A stretch of 64,000 bases of DNA from Diadema setosum. Its lineage: Eukaryota > Echinodermata > Echinoidea > Diadematoida > Diadematidae. Below the pieces are notes generated by a model. It had not been told where the DNA came from, did no database searches, and saw only the letters and a program-made list of their open reading frames with translations. Numbering within the stretch: the stretch's first letter is position 1; the number at the start of each line of letters is the position of its first letter. Below, piece by piece: positions 23,801 to 35,500 of the stretch. The translations under genes and the position numbers were made by a program. Where the stretch lies: NCBI RefSeq assembly GCF_964275005.1, contig NC_092705.1:24842673-24906672 (forward strand). Reading direction: 5' to 3'.

Positions 23801-26800
23801 TCTGTTGTACCACAAAACATATTACCATATAAAATTTTTGCAATAAAGCCTAAAATATAAGGAGATATCAGTATATTTCTTAATAAACCGTAACTGTAGA
23901 CGGTTAGTCTGGAAACATTTCATTATAACTATTATTCACATTTTGTATATTCAACAATACTTGACATCGATTTTACTGATTCAAATTTTTACAGAGGTTT
24001 TTTCTATCCCTAACTCACATTTTAGAACTATTTTAAATCACTATTGCTGGGTTTTTGCTTCATCTGCAAATGGTAAATTATGCCTTTAAACTAAAATTGT
24101 TGCCAAGTTAGAGACGATGTTTGCGTTCAGACCTGTGAGGAGGATGTGGAGGAAGCGTTGAGCTTTGTGGAGGTGAGGCGTGATCAGCAGGAAGTCATCA
24201 ATCAGTCTCATCAGCAGCTAAATGGGAAACATTGATGGCAGTCAATGAGTTAGAGTGCAGGCATGTCTAACTTATCTCCCACCTGAAGGGAGCCCTCTCT
24301 AGTTTCGGAAGTGCATAGTCACAATCTCTCATCTGAATCAAACTCTTTTGACACAGTTATAACCACTAACGAGAACAAACAGCTACATAGGAAACATTGA
24401 TGGCAGTGAATGGGTTTAGAGTGCAGACATTTAATTCCCACTTATCTCCCACCTGAAGGGAGCCCTCTCTAGTTTAAGAAGTGCATAGTCACAATCTCTC
24501 ATCTGAACGAAACTCCTTGACACAGATAGACCACTCATGAGAACAAACAGAAGTATTATTTTACCATCATGAATGAGAGCAAAGGTTAGATTACGCTGTA
24601 CACAGAGAAAATCAAAACTAGATAGTGCCAAGTTGGCGGAAGACATAAAAAAGTTCTCAAAGAATTTCAAATGAAAATAATGAAATCACTTTCACTCCTC
24701 ACTGCTAGTACTAGTACTTTTAAGGCAGAATAAATTCAAACATACTTTTTACACTGAATATTAGCATCATATTAATTTGTGTTGAATGACTGGATAACTA
24801 TGAATCTCTACAGGCCACAGATATTTACATTTTGTTTGTCTCTCACATTTGAGATTATTCTGTTTTCTACTAACAGCTTGAAATAGGCTAATTACCATTC
24901 TATCAATCTGTCATTATCAAACATGAAAGATTGAACCATACAAGGGTAGGCGGGGGGGAGGGGGAGGGAGGGGGAGGGGGAGGGGGGGAGGGGGGGAGGG
25001 GGGAGGGGGCACGGACACAAAAAGCAGCAGGAAACCTTTAAATTCCATGAAATATCTACAAGGTGTCCCATGTTTTCAGCAGCCAAAGTTTGTGCCTCAC
25101 CCCATCTTGGTCCACGTCCGATAGGTAGCACCGCTCCATGTGAGCGTAGAAGAAGCTGCAGAGCAGAGAGGAGAGGATGGAGCCCTGACTGATGCCTTCC
25201 CGTCGCCAATAGCAACGCCTACCAATCTAAGAACAGAGCATAGGTAGCATCAACAAACAGAAACATTAATGTCATCATTGCTTAATATAAGTTTACCTAC
25301 AGTAACCAACTTTGTCATTGCCACTGATGATCTGCAGTGCACTCCCGTTATAATGAAATTCCCGTTACAACAAAGTAAAAATTCGGGCCGTAACATTATC
25401 CGCTCTATGTTTTTTATTGTTCAATTGTTTGGATGTAACAAACTTTCAGTTTAACAAAAGAAAACTGCCGGTCCCGAAGACTTTGTTATAACAGGAATCC
25501 ACTGTATATGGAAGTCTCAGAGAGGACTGATAATAGCTTGTTATCATCAACTACTTAGTGATCATGACAAAAGAAACTAATCTCATTTCAGATATATTTT
25601 CTTTGAATGATATTCTTAATAAACCCTTTATGACAGATGTCCAAAGCATTCAAGGAATATCAAAGAAAATTTTTGGATGGTTTCACTCCACATCACCAGA
25701 TTATCTGGAGGTATAATCCCACATGGCAATTGTCATTCATATAGGCTGGATGATATCTTCAGAAAGACAGAAAAAAACAATGTTTACCTTGAGTGGGCCA
25801 ACATAAAATGAATATTACCTTTTGTTTATTGCACAAGTTCACATCAAATGATGCAAAGATCTGACTGAGCAATGGACAAATTCAAAGAAGAGCCAGGTTC
25901 ACCGACCTTCATGACATCTGCTGTCACATGCTGCCTTAACCGCTGGAGGAGGATTTGGGTGGATAGCGTCGCCAGGGAAACGTGGTTGATGAGGACGGCG
26001 TTTTTGACCCGGCCGCGCTGGGCCATGGCCAGGAGCTGGAGGTGGAAGCTGCCCGTCGTCAGCTCGGTGGTCACGTGCCGGTGGTACGCCCTCTGTAGTT
26101 TGCCTGACGGCGTGGTCATGACAGCAGCGTAGCGATGGACCTGGTACTCCACGGGTTTATCCTGCATTAGTCACAGATACGCAGATATGACAATGAAGCT
26201 TCGTGATATTGTTTTATCCCTAAACTGAATGATTTGGAGTTGCACTTTGAGCCAAAGTCATGATGACAAGCAGATGATGATCACAGCAGCTCTCATTCTT
26301 GTGTTTTTGTTGCCCTAACATTTTAATCGGCTCCATTTCTCATTTGCATTCTCCGACTCATACATTTCCCGAAATTTGGGGATAAAAAAATGCTGCTGTT
26401 CTCACTTGCAAATTCTTAACCCTATACAATTTTGAGTGTAACAGGTGTTAATGAGGAAAAGACTCGGTAAATTAGACAGTGCAGGATTTTCAATTTCCAA
26501 AACAATTATATGCTCATCTACCTCATCTTATGAGAGAGAAAAAGAACAATCCCTTCGTCTCCTAAAGGAGTTGAGTCAAGTGCTCCTTCATTATGTGGAA
26601 TTCTCCTCATATTTTCTTCATATTGCTTCGCTAATGTGACATTACATATTTTTGTACCCTTTTTATCCAGCAATGATTCAACTGAAACTTTAAAAATTCA
26701 AAACTTCCCAACAAATTGTCTGATTTTCTTCAATCGGATCTGTTCCGGTAGTTCTGCATGTACTGCATCCACATACCTTTGAGGTAAATCCCATTTCGCC

Positions 26801-29525
26801 ATGACTGTTTGTATTCTATACTGGACCATTTCACAGTTCCAATCAAAAGCAAGAAAACAAAAATGTCTATGAAACAACTTGCTAAAAACAAACAATGACA
26901 AAGAAACAGACATTGAGAGGATTGGAATCTTCAAAAGCTGAGCATATCAATATCCTGTACAGTTCAAACGGTTTTCTTCCCTGAATGTGAGACTTGATAG
27001 ATATCATCAAACCTTTCTGCACAGAAGGAGCGAGATGATCTGCAGTAATTTGCTGTGAATGATGGAGTCGTAGCACTTCTCAATGTCCACCTTCACAAAG
27101 TACAGAGGTCTGTGATTTAAAAGAGCATAGAATCAAGAACATAATTTATATTTGCTGGCTCTGTCACTATTTCTAGGGAAGGGTAATTTCTTTAAAAGGA
27201 ATTAATCAAGCTTTTACAGTGATGGGGCACAGGTATACTTACTCAAATCGCCATGATAATTCTTGTCTTAGGCATCGCTTCTTACTTTTGCAGTGAAATT
27301 TGTTTATTTGCTTGCTTGATTGTTTTTAATAGAATGGGACAAAATACATATAACATTGAAGGTTTAGAAGCAAACTTATCTGTTTTTTGTGGTGATGGGA
27401 CACACACAAACACACACACACACACAAATCAAATATTCATGCTAATTCTTGTCTGAGGCATCACTTTGAACTGTTTCCATGGTATTTAATTTGTGCTTTG
27501 TTTTAATAGTCTGGGTTTGTTCTGATAGAGTGGCTCAGATTATAAGTTAATGGAAAGCTTAGAGTTGGGAGAATTTAATCAGGCATATGCGGAGATGAGT
27601 AACGGATGTTTGTAAATGTCCATATCAATTCTTTTCCTCGGCATCTTTTCAAATCACTCAATATAAAGTTGCCTCAAACTGTTTTTTGTTTTTTCCTACC
27701 TGTTGTCTCCTCTAGTTTTCCTGTCATGAACAAAGGCTGCCATCTTGCCGTGGATGCAGTCTGTACCTAGTAGAGATGCTCCCAGGAGGGAGGGTTGGCT
27801 GGTCTGGATAGGAATGGAAATGTTCACATATCATATCTAGTTAAATCAAATTAAACTAGAATTATCACTGAAGGTGATTAATACCCCCGCCCCTAGTGTC
27901 GCTCTATAGTATGTGATGTCATGAGGGAATGACGTTAATACCAAGTTTGTGCACTTGTTGAACTGGAAACAGAATAATTTTAGTTTACTGTACAATTACA
28001 GAGTTGACATTGAGTTCCACCAGGTTTGGGTAAAAAGTGTGGTTACCATGGCAATGCATTGTCTGATACAAACACAAGGGACATTTTGCATAACAACACT
28101 TAAAGGCCATCATACACACCAAATTTGACCTTCATAGCTTGGTTTATTTTGATACAAAAATGAGTGGTTACCATGGCAACACATTTTCCCTAAACTAACA
28201 CATTGGTGTCTTGTAAAACTACACTTCTAGATCATGATACATACTAAATTTGACTTTAATTGCTTGAATGATGAAAAAGTTACTCGATCTGCAAGGTTTT
28301 GGTAAAATTGTGGTTACCATAGCAACCGTTTGTGTGACAAACACAAAAATTATGTGTTCCACATCTATACCTCAGGGCCATAATGCCTACCAAATTTGGT
28401 TTCAATTGCTTGAAAACTGTGGAGGAAGTTCACTCCACAGGATTTTTTTTTTTTAAAAACATGTTGTTACTATAGCAACGCATTGTCCGATACAAATACA
28501 AAGGACATTTTACAAAACTACACTTTAAGAGCATCATACACACCAAATTTCACCTGCATAGATTAAATGGTTCAATTTGATACAAAAATGAGTGGTTACC
28601 ACAGCAACACATTTTTCTTATATTAACACATTGGTGTCTTGCATAACTACACCTCCGGATCATCATACATACTAAATTCGACCTTAATTGCTTGAATGAT
28701 GTGGAAGTTATTCAATCCACAAGGTTTTGGTAAAATTTGGTTACCATGGCAACGCTTTGTCCGACAAACACAAAAATTATGTCTTCAACATCTATGCCTC
28801 AAGGCCATGATGCCTACCAAATTTGATTTCAATTGCTTCAAAACTGTGGAAGTTGTTCACTCCACAAGATTTTGAAGAAAACATGTGGTTACCATGGCAA
28901 CACTTTGTCAAGTACAAACACAAAGAGTGTCTTGCATAACTACACCTATAGATCATCATAGATACCAATTTTGAAATTGATTGCTTAAATACTATGGAAG
29001 TTATTCAATCCACAAGGTTTTGGTAAAAATATGGTTACCATGGCAACGCATTGTCCGACAAACAAACAAAAACATGTCTTGCACATCTATACCTCAATAT
29101 CATCATTTCCCCTAAGTTTCATTTAAATTGCTTCAAAACTGTTGAAGGAGTTCGCGTCGCAATAATTTGCAACAGACCGACCAACCGCCCGACCAACATC
29201 ACGGTGATTCCTATATACCCCCTTCACACTACGTGTGGCGGGGGTATAATCAAATCAAAGCAAATCAAGCAAATCAAACCAAACCAAATCACACAAATCA
29301 AACCAAACCAAATCACTTCAAATCATATTCTTTCACTAAAATAACTACTCCTACTTCTTCCTTTCATAATTTTTTCTTCCCGAGTATTAATCTCCTTTCT
29401 CTTCTTCCCTATCTTCTTCCATTAGTAAAATCACCTCTTCTACTCTTCCATTTTATGTCAACTTGCTACACATCAGTTCAGTTCCTCTTCTGATTTCTGT
29501 TTCATGTTCCTTTTCATCCTTTTCC

Positions 29526-29567
<42 letters not shown>

Positions 29568-32500
29568 TATTTTCAATCAATTCAATTATTCTTCTGGTCT
29601 CTCTTTTGTTTTATATTTCTTTTCATTTTCCACCTCTTCTCTTTATCTTTAATCAATTCAGTCCTTCTGGGCACCGTTTCATCAAAGTTGTCAGCGCTGA
29701 CAAGTTGTCAGTCTCTGACAATTACCATGGTAACAGTCAGTGACCAGAGTTTCTCAGCCAATCAAAACAAAGGATTTTACAGAAATTGTCAGAGACTAAC
29801 AACTTGTCAACACTGACTAAATTGATGAAACACCCCCAGGTCTCTCTTTTTCCTTTCATACTCCTTTTCAACGTCTTCTATTTTTCCACTTTGAATTCAT
29901 TGGCAAACAGAACAGAGAGCTAATAGGTTCAGTTCTTCATTTGCTCTCTCTCTCTTTCCTTTCATATTCCTTTTTATCTTCTTCTTCATCTTTTTCCATT
30001 TTAAATTCATTGGCAAACAGAACAGAGAGCTAATATGTTCAGTTCTTCTTCTGCTCTCTCCCTCTTTCCTTTCATATTCCTTTTTATCTTCTTCTTCATC
30101 TTTTTCCATTTTAAATTCATTGGCAAACAGAACAGAGTGTTAATATGTTCAGTTCTTCTTCTGCTCTCTCTCTCTTTCCTTTCATATTCTTTTTTATCTT
30201 CTTCTTCATCTTTTTCCATTTTAAATTCATTGGCAAACAGAACAGAGAACTAATAGGTTCAGTACTTCTTCTGCTCTATCTCTTTCCGTTCATATTTCTT
30301 TCATCTTCTTCCTCTTTCTTTCATTTTGAATTGGCAAACAGAACAGAGAGTTGACAGGTTCAGAATAGAAAGAAAGTTCTAATGAACTGATCTTCCCTTT
30401 GATACAATTCTTCATCTCCTCCTCTTCTTCCATTCTTTCCTTCTCCCTTTCTATCTATGTCTAATGTGGCCCACATTAAAGGCATAATTTACCATTTGCA
30501 GATGAAACAAAAACCCAACATTAGTGCTTTAAAATAGTTCTAAAATGTGAGTTAGGGATAGAAACAACCACTGTAAAAATTTGAATCCGTATAATCGATG
30601 TTAAGTATTGTTAAATACACAAAATGTTAACAATAGTTATAATAAGAATGCTTCCAGACTAAACCGTATACAGTTATGGTTTATTGAGAAAAATGCTGAT
30701 ATCTCCTCATATTTTGGGCTTTATTGCAAAAATTTTATATGGTAGGATGTTTTGTGATACAACAGACCTACACATATGCATCAAATGTGATATCTTGAAA
30801 TTTTTGAAATCACTGCTCCCAAAGGTAAACTCGACCTTTAACACCATTCTGTCAGTTATGGCTTGCCATCATGAGCTTATCTCCATATTCATTACCCGAT
30901 CTTCTGGAAAGGTAAGATGCCCCAATGTAGATCTGATTGACAAGCAGCACATATTAATATTTATATGAATATGTGAATACATGAATATATGAACACATGA
31001 ACATATGAACATATGAACATGTCAACATATGAATATATGAACATATGAATATATGAACATATGAGCATGTGAATATATGAATATATGAACATATGAATAT
31101 ATGAACATATGAATTTATGAACATATTAATATATGAACATATGCATGTTTTGTTAGGATGCATATTCATGATGGCTTTCACTATGATAAATCAATTCATA
31201 GTGATGGAGCTCTCAGTGACATATCATATCGCACACTTTGGTGTACTCATTGAATATTCATTGCGGGAAATGCATATTCAATAAAATGTTATGTTGTGAC
31301 AGAAAGGGATAACATTCAAAAGACATTCTCATTGACAGAGCAGGGATATAAATAATCAAGTACAAATCATGAGTAGACATGACGGCAATGAATATTCATG
31401 AAAGATCACCTTGTGGTAGGTCAAGACATCAAAGAGATCTTGAAGCAGGAGCCTGATACTTCTACCCTGGGCATTGACAAGAAAGCATGTGGACAAAATC
31501 ATTAAAAAGTGTTAGAATGGCAATTTGAAACATGTATCAAAGGAGAATGAAATCAAAATGCATAAGTGGATCGAGGGAATTCAGAAATATTAGTAAAAGA
31601 CATCAGTGAAGTTTGAGGAAAATCAGACAATCCGCTCAAAAGTTATGAACTTTTAAAGTTTGTTACAGCCATCACTGGATGAGAAGACTACATCCAGTCA
31701 TCAAGTTGGAATCACATCAGAGCACTTGGCTTAGCTCTTTTAGAAGGCATAGGAATAATATTACGCTCAACATATGCCAGTAAAAAGTGAAAGGAATGTG
31801 TAAGGGTTTACAATTAAGCATCAACCGCACGCACATACAGTAGTCATAAAGTAGCTTATTATGCACGGACACGCGGTGGATGTTACTGGGTACACACAAG
31901 GGTTAGTGATATATCACTCTGTTACATTCATTGTGGCAAGTGATGTACTGATATTGTTAGAGTGTTAATCTGGCAAATGATTGTACCAAACATTATCCTT
32001 TGTAGAGTCAGTAGGAATTTTTGAGATGAAATTAATTGTGATATGTGTTTATGAGGTGTATCTGTCATTACAAAATATACAAAGTCCTTCCCCAGCAGTA
32101 CCCAGAAAGAGGTGCAAGAAACAGGAAAGGTAATGTTAAAAAAAAAAAAGAAGAAGAATTTCTAGAGGAACAAGTGTTAATCTTCACCTTCAAGGAATAC
32201 CCAAATCCAGCAAAAACAAAAAGGTTTAAAAACGTCTGTTTCACACATGCCTTCGTAACACAGGATGTCTTTAACAATCTCGTAGCTTGCTACAAATTGC
32301 CTGACATTTCAACACACTATGATAGCAAATTGTTTACACAGTATTGGCATGTCCCAAGAAGTTACAGGTGGATTGAACCAAGGAGGTTCAAGAGACGGAG
32401 TAACAGCAGTGTTATTCACTTTGATCCCATGTTCGATGCCGCCGCTCAACAATATTTGAAGCATGTGCCAAACAGGATCTGCCGCGTAGATCTATAGGAA

Positions 32501-35500
32501 AACAATTGACTTGTGTCTAATTGCATAATCAGCAGCCACTTTCAAAGGAAGACATGTCTTTGTGATGGTAATTACTTTTCACTATCCCTTCTTATAAAAG
32601 GTAGGTGGTACAGGCACGAGGATGCGCGAATGGAAATTGAGCAAAAAATGTGAAATAAAGAGGAAAATTACTCAACTGGGCATAGCTGGGCACTAATCTG
32701 ATATATATATGTGTATCAATAAAGAATTATACGTGAAGATTATTCTATGATTGTTTCATTTGTGGAAATTAAGCAAACAAGAGATCCGCGGGTCTAGCGC
32801 TCACCTGAGTATCGCAAGTTCACCTTTCACGCAGTCACTAATCTAAATTATTCACAGCTCTACCAAAATTTGACCAGGCATTCTCAAGTAGAAGATGAAA
32901 ATGTACAATAAGGGCCCAAATTTTTTAAGATTCCTTAATTATTGGGGATTGGGGCCCCCTGGGGCCCTCTGGGTGGGGCATGGTGCCTATTTTGATAAAT
33001 TTAGATCCTGACCCCCTAGGGATGCTACCTGCCAAGTTTGACGAAAATCCATCATTAAGTTTTCAGGAAGAAGATGAAAATGTACAATTCAGGCCCCCAT
33101 TTGGACCTTCCCAACCACCCCCTCCCCCAACCCTGCCCCCAAGAGGGGCACCCCTGGATCTCCTATGAACAAATTCAAAACTACAGTCATTAATGTACTC
33201 ACTCATAGTATTATCTTAGCTCTATAACTTCTGATTCTAGAGAAGATTTTTAAAGATTCCTTCATTTTGGGGGTTTGGGCCCCCTGGGTGGGGCATGGTG
33301 CCCATTTTAACAAATTCAGATCCTAACCCCTTAGGGATGCTACCTGCCAAGTTTGGTGAAAATGGGTCATGGGGTTCTAAAGAAGAAGATAAAAATGTAC
33401 AATTTAGGCCCCATTAGGACCCCTCCTCACCCCCCCCCCCCCCCCCCCCCGGGTCCCAAGGGGGGCACCCCTGATTCTGCCATGAACAAACTTGAAACTA
33501 CAGTCATCAATGTACTAACTCATAGTATTAACTTAGCTCCATCACTTCTGGTTCTAGAGAAGAACATCTTTAAAGATTCCTTAATTTTGGGGGGGTTTGC
33601 CCCCCCCCCCCCTGGGGGGCCCCCTGGGTGGGGCATGGTGCCCATTTTAACAAATTGAGTTCCTAACCCCCTAGGGATGCTACCTGCCAAGTTTGGTGAA
33701 AATGGGTCATGGGGTTCTCACGAAGAAGATGAAAATGTACAATTTAGGCCCCATTAGGACCCCTCCCCACCCCCTCCCCTGGGTCCCAAGGGGGGCACCC
33801 CTGATCCTGCCATGAACAAACTTGAAACTACAGTCATCAATGTACTAACTCATAGTATTAACTTAGCTCTATCACTTCTGGTTCTAGAGAAGAAGATTTT
33901 TACAGATTCCTTAATTTTGGGGGTTTGGGCCCCCCTGGGGGCCCCCTGGGTGGGGCATGGTGCCCATTTTAACAAATTGAGTTCCTAACCCCCTAGGGAT
34001 GCTACCTGCCAAGTTTGATGAAAATCGGTCCTGGGGTTTTCAAGAAGAAGATGAAAATGTAAAAAGTTTACGCACGACGCACGACGCACGACGCACGACG
34101 CACGACGCACGACGGACGACGGACGAAGGGCGATCGCTATAGCTCACTTGAGCCTTTGGCTCAGGTGAGCTAAAAAGTGATAAAACCAGCTTTCCAGGAT
34201 GGTACTTTTTTTAAATATTTTTACATGATACAGCTCTGATTTACACTTTTGCACAAATTTCTGGACAGAATTGACTTTTGTTTTACATGCTTTATCACTA
34301 AGTGAAATTTCATTTCATTCAATAAATAGATAAGCAAAATATGGCCAACATTATGAAAACGTTCAAAATGAATCTCCAGATTGCTCAGCAAGATGGCGGC
34401 ATTGAACATCGATCATCAAAGGCACAAGTGCACCTGGGGAATTCTTTTGTATATCAATAGAAATCTGACAACTGTTTGAATAATTACAGCCAGTTGGAAC
34501 TCCAGGTATAAAACCTCCTTGATTGAACAAATTATTGCTCGGTCCTCAAGAAGAAATTTTCCATAAGTTCAAACATAGTTCATTAATTAGCCTGCCAATC
34601 TACTTTCACACGCATACAAGCAAACATAAGCACACGCACACATGGAGGCTAACACACACACATAGACACTGGCACAAAACCGCAAATGAAACCAATAGGA
34701 GTTTCACAACCAAAGAACGAAATATGAATGAACGATGACCACGAAGGTTTAAATACTAATTGCTGATTCAATACATAAAATGTACGACTGTACACTTCCT
34801 TACCGCAGAGATTACGGATGTTCCACAATCCAACCACATGTAAACAGCGAAACTACTTGTGTAAACTTCCGATTCACCTAGTTTTAATCATATTTCATTC
34901 AGGTCGGTCATAAGCTATCCCCTGCCATTCACAACTTGGAGAAGTGCCAGTAGTCAATAATGCTCATGCTTCGAGTACACCTCAGGAGATGGGGAAAGGA
35001 AATTCTTATCTGGGTTGCTTCCAGCACATGTTTTGTGTTTGTTCTGAAACCAAAACAATGCAAGTCCCAACGAAAGGACAACTCCGGCCAAGAGTTGTGA
35101 GCGTAATGGAAATTCCTCGCCCTGATTCACGTGCGGGGTTATACAAATCTCACATGGGTACATTCCATGTTTAGAAATGAGAGGCAAAAAGAATATCCCC
35201 TTGAGTACACTGCATACATAGTGTGGATTTTGTCTTCTGCAAGAAACAGAAGAGAAACAGATAATTGCTGATTCAGGAGAGGGAAAGCACAAAGACAAAA
35301 TTCCAGATCAACATTTCTGATGACCTCACAGTCCTGTCTTTATTGCTACATCAATATTTTTCCCAATCACAAGATGAATTTTGCATTGTCAGAGTTCAGT
35401 ATGTTACCTTTCTCTTAGCAGACAGCAATGAAACCAAAAAGGCAGCATGCCACTTGAGATTTTCTTTTTCTTATGACTTTCGATCCTGACCAGCAGAGCA

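Noticed and set aside
30954..31181. Tyr/His/Ser/Ile-rich minus-strand ORF
   Set aside because: Translation of the ATGAACATAT repeat.
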